A DNA stretch of 64,000 bases from Nostoc piscinale CENA21 (GCF_001298445.1 NZ_CP012036.1:7007525-7071524), one strand, 5' to 3'. Positions 8,992 to 18,388 are shown, numbered from the stretch's first letter. Notes: generated by a model not told the origin, from the letters alone. Numbers and translations: made by a program.

Positions 8992-9889
8992 GTGCGGCAA
9001 GTTAGCAGGCGACAGCAAAATGCTGGGTGGAATCTGACGGAAAATTTGGCTGGATATCTTTTCCTTGCACCTACGCTTTTGGTTTTGGGTACTTTTGTTG
9101 TGTTACCCATTCTCTACGCTGTCTTTCTGTCGTTACACAAAGTACAGCTTCTCGGCGGAATTGAATATGAGTTCATCGGCTTTCGCAATTTCAGTCGCTT
9201 AGTCGAAGATGAACGAGTCTGGATAGCGTTGAAAAATACCGCAGAATACGTGGCTATTGTCGTACCGTCGCAAACTATTTTGGCTTTAGTTCTGGCGGTA
9301 ACTCTCAATTCTGGCATTCGGGGAAAAAAATTGGTGGCGCATCCTTTATTTTTTACCCACAGTGACTTCTTCGGCCGTGCTAACACTGATTTTTATGTGG
9401 ATTTATAACACGGATGGGCTACTGAATGATGCTTTAGCTTTGTTGGGTTTACCTACTTATAACTGGTTGGGTGATCCAAATGTGGCACTCAAAGGCATCA
9501 TGATTATGAATATTTGGTCAACAGCGCCGTTTTATATGGTGATTTATTTGGCGGCGTTGCAAGATATCCCACAAAAATTATACGAAGCAGCAGAACTAGA
9601 TGGGGCAAATGGTTGGCAGCAGTTTATCTATATCACTATTCCTATACTCCAGCCTGTTACCTTTTTTGTTGTGGCTATCGGTATAATTGGGACTTTTCAG
9701 TTATTTGACCAATCATATATTTTCTCTGGTGGGACTGGCGGGCCGAATAACGCGACTCTGACTTTAGTGTTATTGATTTACCAAGCTGTATTTCGTAATT
9801 TACAGATGGGTTATGCTGCTGCGATCGCATTTTTACTAGCATTAGTCATCATCAGCATGACTATCATTCAGCGGCGTTTATTTGGATAG
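8992..9889 (+). CDS. Sugar ABC transporter permease, MalF type (frameshifted)
   Basis: GTG start at 8992 behind a strong CGGAGGTGA ribosome-binding site. The first frame gives LAGYLFLAPTLLVLGTFVVL and stops at 9408; the second continues TSSAVLTLIFMWIYNTDGLL to 9889. Removing one A from the A7 run at 9324-9330 joins them into a 298-residue permease of normal length, restoring GKKWWRILYFLPTVTSS at the junction. Six membrane segments and the EAA loop (YEAAELDGANGWQQF) that contacts the ATPase are present. It works with the permease at 9974 and the binding protein at 4981. The break may be a sequencing error, transcriptional slippage or a recent mutation; the rest is well conserved. Confidence 0.85.
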
Positions 9890-9922
9890 GAGGCAGAAGG
9901 CAGAAGGCAGGAGGCAGGAGGT
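9888..9922 (+). repeat. GGCAGAA/GGCAGGA heptamer repeats
   Basis: About five tandem units (AGGCAGAAGGCAGAAGGCAGG...) between the two permease genes. The type is usual for short tandemly repeated heptamers in heterocystous cyanobacteria. Confidence 0.8.
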
Positions 9923-9973
9923 TAAAAGATTAATATTTCCGCATTCATACTTTTAAAATTTCCTAATCTTTAT

Positions 9974-10810
9974 ATGTCTAAAGATTTTCGCTTTCCTTGG
10001 GTCAAAATACTGTTATACGGGGTGCTGACGCTTTATGCAGTTATTACTATAGTCCCCTTTTTGTGGGCATTGTCGGCATCATTTAAGCCGCTATCAGAAA
10101 TAGTCAACGGTGGCAGTAACTTCATCCCGAAAAACTTTACTTTAGATAATTACAAGCAAATATTTTTACAAGAACCTTTATTTTGGCGTTGGTTGTTCAA
10201 CAGTGTATTGATTGCTGTCAGCGTCACACTATTAAACCTAATATTTAACTCAATGGCTGGTTATGCCTTAGCTAGACTGCGCTTTGTTGGGAAAAACTTC
10301 TGGTTCTTCTTGATTTTGGCAGTGTTGGCAGTACCAGCACAAATTACCTTGATTCCCACTTTTTTGATATTAAAGGCGATTGGTTGGTTAAATTCTTATC
10401 AAGGCATGATTGTACCGGGAATGGTTAACGCCACTTTTATCTTTATGATGCGGCAATTTTTTGTTAACTTTCCCAGGGAACTAGAAGAAGCCGCGCAATT
10501 AGATGGCTTAAATACCTGGGGAATTTTTAGATATATTGTCTTACCTTTAGCTAAACCAGCACTAGCAGCCCAAGCCGTTTTTGTCTTTATGGGTAGTTGG
10601 AATAATTTCTTGCTACCTGTAGTTATCTTATTTGACCCCGAAATGTTTACCTTACCTTTAGGCTTAAACACATTTAAAGGTTTATACATTAGCTACTGGA
10701 ACTACATCATGGCAGCTTCGATGGTCTTTACCCTGCCAGCGTTAGGTATATATGCTTTCTTCAACCGTTATTTTATTCAAAGCGCCACCTTTACAGGCGG
10801 GAAAGGATAA
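9974..10810 (+). CDS. Sugar ABC transporter permease, MalG type
   Basis: The 278-residue inner-membrane protein has six predicted segments, beginning with ILLYGVLTLYAVITIVPFLW, and the EAA loop EEAAQLDGLNTWGIFRYIVLP that docks to the ATPase. The periplasmic part NFIPKNFTLDNYKQIF is typical of MalG/LacG permeases. It forms the heterodimeric channel with the frameshifted MalF-type permease just upstream; 84 bp with heptamer repeats separate them. The substrate is probably a sugar or polyol, but cannot be named from the sequence. Confidence 0.92.
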   Translation: MSKDFRFPWVKILLYGVLTLYAVITIVPFLWALSASFKPLSEIVNGGSNFIPKNFTLDNYKQIFLQEPLFWRWLFNSVLIAVSVTLLNLIFNSMAGYALARLRFVGKNFWFFLILAVLAVPAQITLIPTFLILKAIGWLNSYQGMIVPGMVNATFIFMMRQFFVNFPRELEEAAQLDGLNTWGIFRYIVLPLAKPALAAQAVFVFMGSWNNFLLPVVILFDPEMFTLPLGLNTFKGLYISYWNYIMAASMVFTLPALGIYAFFNRYFIQSATFTGGKG

Positions 10811-10979
10811 TCTGAGTCAATAGCCATTACTGCTTCCCCCTTGTCTACCGTGTCTCCCTTCTCTCCCCTATCTCCCAAACATCCTCACCCCTCATCCAAA
10901 TTTTGGGCAACAAATTGCACTCCTAACGTGATATTGGTATTACAGCGACTCAATCTCTATTTGTCAGTTAACAAACATT

Positions 10980-11234
10980 ATGGGTTTTGCAGGTCTACCG
11001 ATCGCAGAGATAGCAACAGACTACAGTATGACTGTGACGAAAGTGTGGTCTCTAGATAACCAATTGAGAACTGCCTACAAATGCCAAAAGGCTCATTGGG
11101 CGTTAGAAAATGCAAAAGCAATTATGGCGCAAACACCGTCTGAAATTCACCATCAAGGTACTAGCGACTCGGTGAGTGATACCAGAGTCACCTTGTGGGC
11201 GATTTCAGGCTGGAGCGAATTTTTAACAACATAG
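10980..11234 (+). CDS. Small conserved-type protein, possible IF-2 N-terminal-like domain
   Basis: The 84-residue ORF reads MGFAGLPIAEIATDYSMTVT and continues with a helical stretch and LENAKAIMAQ. The spacing resembles the small IF2_N helical module (an xLAxxxxVSxxxV pattern), which in cyanobacteria also occurs as short stand-alone proteins. It lies directly upstream of psbV, 76 bp away and in the same orientation. Partial inverted repeats (AGAGATTGAGT type) lie near 10945 and 11257, on both sides of it. No function is known; it could also be a degraded remnant. Confidence 0.45.
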   Translation: MGFAGLPIAEIATDYSMTVTKVWSLDNQLRTAYKCQKAHWALENAKAIMAQTPSEIHHQGTSDSVSDTRVTLWAISGWSEFLTT

Positions 11235-11310
11235 AACAACAGTTAGCGACACAGAGATTGAGTATCGCATTATTTAGCTGTGTTGAGCGTCAAAATTTTT
11301 AAGGGGAAAC

Positions 11311-11802
11311 ATGTTTAGAAGATTAATTGGCGTTGTTGTGGTTACTGTTTTACTGACATTTCAGTTGATGGTCGGTGCTGCTTCAGCTGTGGAACTAGAC
11401 GCAGCTACCAGAACAGTCACATTAAATGACAAAGGTGATACTGTTGTTCTCAGCCTCAAACAAGTTAAAGAAGGCAAACGTTTATTTCAATACGCTTGCG
11501 CTCAATGTCACGTTGGTGGTGTTACCAAAACCAACCAAAACGTAGGACTGGAACCAGAAGCATTAGCATTGGCGACACCAAACCGCAACAACATTGAAGG
11601 TTTGGTAGATTACATGAAAAATCCCACCACTTATGACGGGGAAGAGGAAATCTCTGAATTACACCCCAGCCTTAAGAGTGCAGATATTTTCACAGAAATG
11701 CGAAATCTGACCGAAGATGATTTGGTAGCTATAGCTGGTCACATCCTCCTACAACCTAAAGTCGTAGGTACCAAGTGGGGCGGTGGCAAAATCTATTACT
11801 AA
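11311..11802 (+). CDS. psbV: Photosystem II cytochrome c-550
   Basis: PsbV is an extrinsic lumenal subunit that stabilises the manganese cluster of photosystem II. The 163-residue precursor has a signal peptide ending in VGAASA and a mature start at VELDAATRTV. The haem-binding CAQCH motif lies near residue 63, the second haem ligand is the His in SELHPSL, and the end KWGGGKIYY is characteristic. The ATG at 11311 has a good ribosome-binding site (AAGGGGA). petE and petJ follow in the same orientation, so three lumenal electron-transfer or PSII proteins are clustered here, each with its own intergenic region. Confidence 0.98.
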   Translation: MFRRLIGVVVVTVLLTFQLMVGAASAVELDAATRTVTLNDKGDTVVLSLKQVKEGKRLFQYACAQCHVGGVTKTNQNVGLEPEALALATPNRNNIEGLVDYMKNPTTYDGEEEISELHPSLKSADIFTEMRNLTEDDLVAIAGHILLQPKVVGTKWGGGKIYY

Positions 11803-12202
11803 ACCTCAGTCATAATTGCTGAGTCTTGGGGAATTAGATACTGGGAAGAAACAAGTATGTAGACGCACAGCGTCTTGCCAAAGGCTAGGATAAAATATGA
11901 AGTATAAAATTTTACTTCAATTTTTCAGTCTTAATTCTGCAATCTTGATACTTCACAGTGACTAATTCCCAATCTCTATGATTTTTTAAGAATTAAAACC
12001 GATTTTTGAGATTTTATCTACTTGACAGAACATCCTTTTAGTGGATAAAAACTCAGAGTTGTTTCTGATTGCCAGGTTGCTGAATATTAATTTATGACCC
12101 AATAAATAAAATAAATTGGATCTACGACATATTGTCAAACTTTGGCGTTGATTTTATTTAAAATGAGATAGGGACAATAAAACCATTTGTTAGGAGAAAG
12201 TC
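11803..12202. other. psbV-petE intergenic region
   Basis: 400 bp without an ORF of note. A weak CTCAG...CTGAG stem follows psbV near 11806-11824. The petE promoter should lie in the AT-rich part after about 12090; no clear operator could be assigned. Confidence 0.4.
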
Positions 12203-12619
12203 ATGAAATTAATTGCGGCAAGCCTGCGACGCTTGAGCCTAGCTGTATTGACAATGATTTTAGTTGTAAGCAGCTTTGCTATTTTTGCACCTTCAGCATC
12301 TGCTGAAACCTACCAAATCAAGTTGGGTAGCGATAAAGGAATGCTGGCATTTGAACCCAGCAAGGTAACAGTGAAGCCCGGCGATACAATTGAGTGGGTA
12401 AATAACAAAGTTCCTCCCCATAACGTTGTCTTTGATGCGGCTCTCAACCCTGCTAAGAGTGCAGACTTAGCTAAATCTCTGTCTCACAAAAGCTTGTTAA
12501 TGAGTCCTGGTCAAACACAAACAACCACCATCCCTGCTGATGCACCTACAGGTGATTACACCTTTTATTGTGAACCCCATCGTGGTGCTGGTATGGTTGG
12601 TCACATCATTGTTCAATAG
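12203..12619 (+). CDS. petE: Plastocyanin
   Basis: Plastocyanin is the blue copper protein that carries electrons from cytochrome b6f to photosystem I in the thylakoid lumen. The 138-residue precursor has a Tat/Sec-type leader (KLIAASLRRLSLAVLTMILV...) ending in SASA, and the mature protein starts ETYQIKLGSDKG. The copper ligands are all visible: His in VPPHNVVF, Cys and His in YCEPHRGAGM, and the Met of the same motif. The ATG follows GGAG. The alternative carrier cytochrome c6 (petJ) is encoded 264 bp downstream; in this group the two are often controlled in opposite senses by copper. Confidence 0.98.
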   Translation: MKLIAASLRRLSLAVLTMILVVSSFAIFAPSASAETYQIKLGSDKGMLAFEPSKVTVKPGDTIEWVNNKVPPHNVVFDAALNPAKSADLAKSLSHKSLLMSPGQTQTTTIPADAPTGDYTFYCEPHRGAGMVGHIIVQ

Positions 12620-12684
12620 TAGAAATAGCACTTGTGAAACTAGATAATTCTCTAGGCTCTTCAGGAAAATTCACAAACTAAAAA

Positions 12685-12701
12685 ATGCCAGAGTCTGGCA
12701 T
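12685..12701. terminator. Palindrome after petE
   Basis: ATGCCAGAGTCTGGCAT, a perfect 17-base palindrome 66 bases behind the petE stop. It lacks a T-run, so a role in ending or stabilising the petE transcript is only suggested by position. Confidence 0.45.
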
Positions 12702-12719
12702 ATACAACAAATCAATTAA

Positions 12720-12796
12720 TAGCGGTGACGAGTCTTATTTCCGCCTAAAATGCTCAACAGCGCACAGCGATGTGAGAGACGAACTCGTCACCGCTA
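12720..12796. repeat. Inverted repeat with 14-bp arms
   Basis: TAGCGGTGACGAGT (12720-12733) is the exact reverse complement of 12783-12796, with a 49-base loop between. It lies between petE and petJ. It could be a small non-autonomous element or a structured leader region. Confidence 0.7.
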
Positions 12797-12882
12797 ATTT
12801 TATTTAAATGTAAAACTGATAAAATGTAGCAGTCAAAGTGTAGATGAGAACTCTATTTAGGCGCTAGAGTCTGGAGAATAAC

Positions 12883-13227
12883 TTGAGAAGATTGTTGTTA
12901 ATTTTATTTCTAGCGATCGCGCTCTTCCAATTAACATTTACTTATCCAGCACTAGCCGCCGAAACATCCAACGGTGCAAAAATCTTTAGCGCCAATTGCG
13001 CTTCTTGTCACATAGGTGGCGGTAACATTCTCGTTGCCGAAAAAACCTTAAACAAAGAAGCATTATCAAAATACTTGGCAGACTATAACACCGACTCCCT
13101 TCAAGCAATTATTCATCAAGTCCAAAATGGCAAAAATGCCATGCCCCCCTTCAAAAACAAATTAACCCCTGAAGAAATTTTGGATGTCGCCGCTTACGTT
13201 TTTCAAAAAGCCGAACAAGGATGGTAG
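12883..13227 (+). CDS. petJ: Cytochrome c6
   Basis: Cytochrome c6 replaces plastocyanin as electron carrier between cytochrome b6f and photosystem I, or serves cytochrome oxidase. The 114-residue precursor starts with TTG behind a GGAG site. A signal peptide ending in ALAA is followed by ETSNGAKIFSANCASCHIGG. CASCH binds haem, and the Met in KNAMPPFKNKL is the sixth ligand. The length fits the family (mature about 86-88 residues). The rare TTG start may reduce translation. The neighbour petE codes for the copper alternative. Confidence 0.96.
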   Translation: MRRLLLILFLAIALFQLTFTYPALAAETSNGAKIFSANCASCHIGGGNILVAEKTLNKEALSKYLADYNTDSLQAIIHQVQNGKNAMPPFKNKLTPEEILDVAAYVFQKAEQGW

Positions 13228-13235
13228 ATGTGGAA

Positions 13236-13406
13236 CAGAGGCTAGTAAAAGAAGGCAAAAGTAGAAAGGCAAAAGTAAAAACAAAGAGTGTTTGTACCAC
13301 AAGATGTTTACGCATTTCAGATGGTATGTTGATTTCTGCCAATCTATAAGCTAGAACCTAGAAATTAAAATCTTTGCCTTTTACCTTTTACCTTTTGCCT
13401 TTTTAC
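13236..13406. repeat. Heptamer-repeat tracts in inverted orientation
   Basis: Left: AAAGAAGGCAAAAGTAGAAAGG units (13236-13285). Right: the complement type TTTGCCTTTTACCTTTTACC (13370-13405). They can pair between the convergent petJ and the secretion transporter gene. Same family as the blocks at 3332 and 37321. Confidence 0.7.
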
Positions 13407-16109
13407 CTACACATTAGCCTGTTGACGCTGATAAAGAGACCAATACAAACCCTTCTGCTGTAAAAGTTGAGTGTGAGTACCCCGTTCCGCAATTACGCCT
13501 TTCTCCATCACCACAATTAAATCAGCCCGTTTGAGCGGAGCAAAGCGGTGAGCAATCAAAAACACTGTGCGATTTGCCGAAACTTTTTGGAGGTTTTGGA
13601 GTACCTGTTGTTCAGTTTCGCTATCTAAAGCACTTGTTGCCTCATCCAAAATTAAAATCGGAGCGTCGGATAAAAACAAGCGTGCTAAAGCAATACGTTG
13701 GCGCTGTCCACCAGACAAAGCTGTACCTCGTTCTCCCACATTCGTTTCATAACCGAATGGCAATTGACTGATAAAATCATGGGCGACAGCTAATCTCGCG
13801 GCTTCTACTACCTGTTCCGCCGTAATATTGGGATTGCCCAAGGTAATATTTTCTAAAATTGAACCATTAAACAAAAAGTCTTCTTGCAAAACTACGCCAA
13901 TTTGTTGCCGCAGTGATGCTAAATCAGCACTCTTAATATCAAAGCCATCAATTAAAATGCGTCCTGACTCAATTTGATATAAGCGTTGCAACAACTTTGA
14001 CAGCGTACTTTTACCCGAACCACTACGTCCGACTATGCCAATAAACTGTCCCGGCTGGACATCAAAAGTAATGCCGCGTAAAACTGGTTCAGTATGGGCT
14101 TGGTAACGGAAAAATACCTGTTCAAAATTGACTTGCCCTTTTAATGCTGGTAAAACTAATCCTGTGCCTGGTTCTGCTTCTGGGGCAGTGTTGAGAATAT
14201 CACCAATTCTATCGACTGAAAGTAATACTTGTTGGAGATTTTGCCACAGTTGTACCAAACGTAATAGTGGTTGCGTTACCCGACCAGATAACATTTGAAA
14301 AGCTACCAACTGACCAATAGTGAGTTTTTGGTCAATTACCAACTTTGCGCCCACCCAGAGAATCAGTAAAGTAGAAAAATTCGTGAGGAAGTCACCAATA
14401 TTACTACTGATATTAGATGTTGTTGAAGCTTTAAACCCAGTGCGGATAAATCGGGCAAATAACCCTTCCCAACGTTCCCGCGCCACTGGTTCAGCCGCAT
14501 GGGCTTTCACAGAATGAATGCCTGTAATTGTCTCTACCAAAAACGATTGACTGTCTGCACTACGGTTAAAGGTTTCGTTCAGCCAGTTGCGTAAAATTGG
14601 TGTGGCAAAAATGGTTAAAGTGGCAAACAATGGCAACACTGCCAAAGCGACAAAAGTTAAAGGGATGTTGTAGTAAAACATCAATGCCAAATAAACAACG
14701 GCAAAGATGCTGTCAAGAATTACTGTTAAAGCTGTACCCGTGAGAAATTGCCGGATTTGTTCGAGTTCTTGAACACGGGCAACTGTATCACCCACCCGCC
14801 GAGATTCAAAATAAGCTAAAGGCAAGCGCATCAGATGGCGAAATAGCTGTGCCGACAAGCTTAAATCCAAGCGCCTAGCTGTATGGGTAAAGATGAAGAG
14901 ACGTAAAGTACCCAGCACTGCCTCAAAGCAAGCAATTAACAATAAAGCTATAGCCATTACATCCAGGGTGGGCAAGCTTTCTTGCACCATTACCTTATCG
15001 ATGATGACTTGAGTAATTAGGGGTGTACCTAACCCAAACAGTTGTAATGTTAAGGATGCCAGTAAAACTTCCCCTAATAATCCCTTGTATTTCCAGACAG
15101 CCGGAATAAACCAACTGAGGTTGAACTTTTCATGTTTATTAATTAGTTCTACTTGCCAGAGTTGCCCATCCCAAACAGCTTCGACCATTGATTGGGGCAG
15201 AGTTTCACAGATTTGCCCTGGATTGAGGGGATTCGCCACAATTAGGCGGGAACCTTTGATGGCATAAACCACTACCCAACTGGGTTGGGGTTGATTTTCG
15301 CTTTGCCATAAAATCAAAGCCGGAAAGGAAAGTTTGGGTAGTTCTTCCCAACTGACTTGGAGTCGCCGCAATACTAGTCCAAGTTTTTCGCCAGCTTCAA
15401 CGATGTGTTTGGTGCTTTGTCCGCGTAGTTGGCGCTGTACCCATTCCAGTTGCACGGGGTTGTCTAGGTGTTGCGCCACCATTGTCAGACAAGCGGCTGC
15501 GGTATTACTGTGGCCAATAAAGGGGTAATTGGAATTATCTGGAGTGCGGTTGAGTAATTCTTGGAGAGTTGGTGGCTGAGTTTCGGGACTAACAGTTGTG
15601 GCTGGTAGGGGCAGTTGTGGTTCGAGACTGGGCTGGGGTTGAGAATTGCTGGGTGCAGTTTCGGTTAGGGAACCAGAGAAGAATTGTTCAATTTCGGGAG
15701 TGCTAAATTCTGTCCACAGGGAACTGTCCCAACAAGCTACGATGACTTCTTTACTAGCGGCTACAGCTTTACAGTCTATGGCAATTTTGTAGAGGTCGCC
15801 GAACCAATCTCCGGTTTGTAAAGCAGCGATCGCTTTGCTATCTTGTTCTTGTCTGAGCCTGACTTTGCCTGAGACTATGTAGTATTGGTAGCCACGTTTT
15901 TGTGTTGACCAGATTTTCTCTCCCAATTGGTAACGATGAATAACTAATTGATGACGCAATCTGGCTTGTTGTTCGCTACTTAGCCAACATAAAGGCCCTT
16001 GCTGCCAAGGTATTTCTGCTATAGCGTTGATTTCTAAAGATTCATGATCCAGATTTGTTAACCCATCTGTAATTTCACTGTTAGCTTTTGAATTTTCTCT
16101 GCTAGCCAT
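13407..16109 (-). CDS. Type I secretion ABC transporter with cyclic-nucleotide-binding and C39-like domains
   Basis: A 900-residue exporter. Order: cNMP-binding-like domain (about residues 35-140, with QLGEKIWS and YYIVSGKVRLR); linker; C39 peptidase-like domain (about 185-320); six-helix ABC exporter domain (about 345-630); nucleotide-binding domain with GRSGSGKSTL, LSGGQRQRIALARL and ILILDEATSALD. In the C39-like domain the catalytic Cys position appears to be Thr (SNTAAACLTMV) and the His region is also changed, so it probably binds substrate without cutting it, as in HlyB. The gene overlaps the parvulin gene at 16058 by 52 bp. An HlyD-type partner is absent from the window. Confidence 0.9.
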   Translation of the reverse strand: MASRENSKANSEITDGLTNLDHESLEINAIAEIPWQQGPLCWLSSEQQARLRHQLVIHRYQLGEKIWSTQKRGYQYYIVSGKVRLRQEQDSKAIAALQTGDWFGDLYKIAIDCKAVAASKEVIVACWDSSLWTEFSTPEIEQFFSGSLTETAPSNSQPQPSLEPQLPLPATTVSPETQPPTLQELLNRTPDNSNYPFIGHSNTAAACLTMVAQHLDNPVQLEWVQRQLRGQSTKHIVEAGEKLGLVLRRLQVSWEELPKLSFPALILWQSENQPQPSWVVVYAIKGSRLIVANPLNPGQICETLPQSMVEAVWDGQLWQVELINKHEKFNLSWFIPAVWKYKGLLGEVLLASLTLQLFGLGTPLITQVIIDKVMVQESLPTLDVMAIALLLIACFEAVLGTLRLFIFTHTARRLDLSLSAQLFRHLMRLPLAYFESRRVGDTVARVQELEQIRQFLTGTALTVILDSIFAVVYLALMFYYNIPLTFVALAVLPLFATLTIFATPILRNWLNETFNRSADSQSFLVETITGIHSVKAHAAEPVARERWEGLFARFIRTGFKASTTSNISSNIGDFLTNFSTLLILWVGAKLVIDQKLTIGQLVAFQMLSGRVTQPLLRLVQLWQNLQQVLLSVDRIGDILNTAPEAEPGTGLVLPALKGQVNFEQVFFRYQAHTEPVLRGITFDVQPGQFIGIVGRSGSGKSTLSKLLQRLYQIESGRILIDGFDIKSADLASLRQQIGVVLQEDFLFNGSILENITLGNPNITAEQVVEAARLAVAHDFISQLPFGYETNVGERGTALSGGQRQRIALARLFLSDAPILILDEATSALDSETEQQVLQNLQKVSANRTVFLIAHRFAPLKRADLIVVMEKGVIAERGTHTQLLQQKGLYWSLYQRQQANV

Positions 16110-16828
16110 TTTTCAAATAACTCATTTTGTAATGCTTGTTGGAGTTGAGTATCTTCTAAAGACGCTGGCAGAAATTGTTCGACTCGAAACAAACCATAAC
16201 GTCCTTCTAGTTCTATCGGCCCCACCAATTGTCCAGAACTAGCAACATCAATCGCTGCCCGCAATTTATCTGGCATGGTGCCACGGCTGATTGCTCCCAT
16301 CATGCCGTTCATTATGCGATCGTCTGTTAGGGAATATTCTCTGGCTAATTGTTCAAAGCTGGCTCCTTCTTCGATTTGGGTTCTGAGTTCTTCGCAAAGT
16401 TCTTGGCTATCAACAATAATGCGAGAAATGACGACACGATCTAAATAAATTTTTCTTTCAATAAAATATTCAGGAATGTGAGGTTGTGTAACTAATGTTT
16501 TGAGTTTTTCTAATTTAAAACCTAATGTAATTGATCTATGAAATGTTTCATAATCTGTACCATTTGTTTGTAACCATTCTTGAAAAGTTTGGGGTTGGGT
16601 GAGTTGATTTTTTAAACGAAAGTCAATAACTGCTTGTTCGGTTAAAGCTGGATTGATATCTAAATCATCTCTAGTTTGGATTTCTTGCTCAATCACGTAC
16701 TGCCGGAGAATATCGCCAATAAACTGGGATAATTTGCCGGAAGCTTGGAGATATTTTACTGCCTGTGTGATTGGGAGTGGATGATCATTTATTGACAGAA
16801 ATGATAAAGATTCCATGAAATAACTCAA
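16058..16828 (-). CDS. Parvulin-type peptidylprolyl isomerase
   Basis: The 256-residue protein has a SurA-like N-terminal helical region (LNPALTEQAVIDFRLKNQL type) and a C-terminal PpiC/parvulin domain (ASFEQLAREYSLTDDRIMN, MMGAISRGTMP, GPIELEGRYGLFRVE). It isomerises proline bonds and may hold the exported protein unfolded. The coding end overlaps the start of the secretion ABC transporter, so the two are translated together; this pairing is common in cyanobacteria. No signal peptide is evident, which would place it in the cytoplasm. Confidence 0.88.
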   Translation of the reverse strand: MSYFMESLSFLSINDHPLPITQAVKYLQASGKLSQFIGDILRQYVIEQEIQTRDDLDINPALTEQAVIDFRLKNQLTQPQTFQEWLQTNGTDYETFHRSITLGFKLEKLKTLVTQPHIPEYFIERKIYLDRVVISRIIVDSQELCEELRTQIEEGASFEQLAREYSLTDDRIMNGMMGAISRGTMPDKLRAAIDVASSGQLVGPIELEGRYGLFRVEQFLPASLEDTQLQQALQNELFEKWLAEKIQKLTVKLQMG

Positions 16829-17242
16829 GAAAAACAGCTAAAAGTTCATAATTCAGAGAGATTGGAAAAAAGATTCAGACGGATAGAGTGGCTGAAAGTC
16901 AGACTTAGACTGCAATTCCCAATTCAAAATCTCAAATCCAATGATGGTATTGAAAAAGGCAGGAGTTAGGAGGCAAGAGGCCGATTAAAGTAGGATTCAA
17001 CCCGCTTCTCATCTTGCGCGTAACATCCCATAGGGGAGACCGCCAAATTCTCAGATTGTGGCGGGGAACTTAAACTCAAATGGGCGTTGCACAAAGACTT
17101 TACCTTTGATTAAAAGTCTTCCCTTCTGAATGGAAAGTGCTGAGTAAAAATACTAGACCCACTTTCATACTTGGCTATGAAATAAGTTTCATTGGTACTG
17201 CCTTCTGCCTCGCCCGAAAAGCTGTTAAATTTCATCGGGTAA
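16829..17242. other. Intergenic region with several hairpins
   Basis: 414 bp between two minus-strand genes. It holds GGCAGGAG/AGGCAAGAGG repeats near 16950-16980, a CCGCCA...TGGCGG stem at about 17041-17064, and an AAGACTTT...AAAAGTCTT stem at about 17093-17120. It may be the leader of the isomerase-transporter operon or hold a small RNA; no known class was recognised. Confidence 0.4.
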
Positions 17243-18040
17243 CTAGCCGATCGCAATTTTCCACAACCAAGCAAAAATTATGGCGGCGATCGCACCCATT
17301 AATGTATTTAAAATATTGACCAGTTCATTTGTTAGCCAAGTATATTTAGATTGCAGTGTGGCTCCAATGACACTTTCTAAATTGGTGGCAATGAACGCTG
17401 CAAAAATGCACCAAACAACCCCTAATAAGTCTATCAATCCTACTCCCCAGCCTACCAAGGCGATCGCGATCGATGCCACTACACCAGCTAAGGTTCCTTC
17501 TAAACTCACTGCGCCTTCTGTACCACGGGGGACAGGTTGGAGTGTGGTAATCAAAAAAGTCCTTTTACCATAAGCTTTCCCAACTTCGCTGGCGGATGTG
17601 TCAGATAGCTTAGTGCTAAAACTCGCTACGTAGCCCAACAACAGCAGAGACACAGGATTGGGAACTAAAGATTGGGTATCAGATATCAACCATCCTGAAT
17701 TTATTACCCCTACACCCAAAGCACATAACGCCGCAGTTAAGGCTGAACCCCAGACGTTTTCCGGGCCTCTGGCACCAGAACGCTTTTCGGCTATACCTTG
17801 GGCTTCTTTCTGTGCCATTCCGATGCGCGTCACGCCTGAACCCACCAGGAAATAAAATCCCACTACTAGATATCCCTGCCAACCCAAAGTTCCCCAAACG
17901 ATGACACCTAGTATCCCAGCATGAAATATACCTGCTGGGGTCAGCAGCTTTTTAGGAGCGATCGCAACTAAACCCAATAAAACGGCGTTTAATCCTACTC
18001 CCACTAACCAGGGATTCGCAGAGTCAAGTAAAGGTAACAT
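17243..18040 (-). CDS. DUF92/TIGR00297 family protein, VTE6-like phytyl-phosphate kinase
   Basis: The 265-residue integral membrane protein matches the DUF92 pattern: LLTPAGIFHAGILGVIVWGTLGWQGY, then a loop with KRSGARGPENVWGSA, and later FSTKLSDTSASEVGKAYGKR and PRGTEGAVSLEGTLAG. In Arabidopsis VTE6 and the Synechocystis homologue, the family phosphorylates phytyl phosphate to the diphosphate used for tocopherol and phylloquinone. The same role here is by family membership. It appears monocistronic. Confidence 0.85.
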   Translation of the reverse strand: MLPLLDSANPWLVGVGLNAVLLGLVAIAPKKLLTPAGIFHAGILGVIVWGTLGWQGYLVVGFYFLVGSGVTRIGMAQKEAQGIAEKRSGARGPENVWGSALTAALCALGVGVINSGWLISDTQSLVPNPVSLLLLGYVASFSTKLSDTSASEVGKAYGKRTFLITTLQPVPRGTEGAVSLEGTLAGVVASIAIALVGWGVGLIDLLGVVWCIFAAFIATNLESVIGATLQSKYTWLTNELVNILNTLMGAIAAIIFAWLWKIAIG

Positions 18041-18388
18041 TAGCAGTGAATCACAAGTGGTGTTGTCATTGCCAGCATACCAACAGAATAGCTAATTTTA
18101 AACCTGAGATGTTATCCCTCATTCTGTAATTCTAAAAGTGCATAGATTTTCTTACTTTTACTAGTAGCGAGAGAAAAAACAGGCAAGATTTTTAGCGAAA
18201 GAGGGGCTAGAGGCTAGAGGCTAGTAAATCACATTGAGGACTTACGCCCTACTCACCACTTTCTTGTTCCAGGCTGTAAATATCGCTAACAGCATATAAG
18301 TAACAGCAATATAAAACTGTGTTCCAATTAACCACAAACAAGTTTTCAGGGCATAAATTGTAGATAGCAACTACCAAAAATACCTGTT
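18041..18388. other. Intergenic region with GAGGCTA repeats and a GGACTTACG end
   Basis: Contains GGGGCTAGAGGCTAGAGGCTAG at about 18203-18224 (three heptamer units) and a GAGGACTTACGCC copy at 18236-18248 of the repeat end seen at 6234. Lies between divergent genes, so it holds both promoters. No gene is supported. Confidence 0.5.

Noticed and set aside
17658..17897. Overlapping short ORFs on both strands
   Set aside because: Shadows of the DUF92 gene, whose membrane segments and loops are conserved in its own frame.
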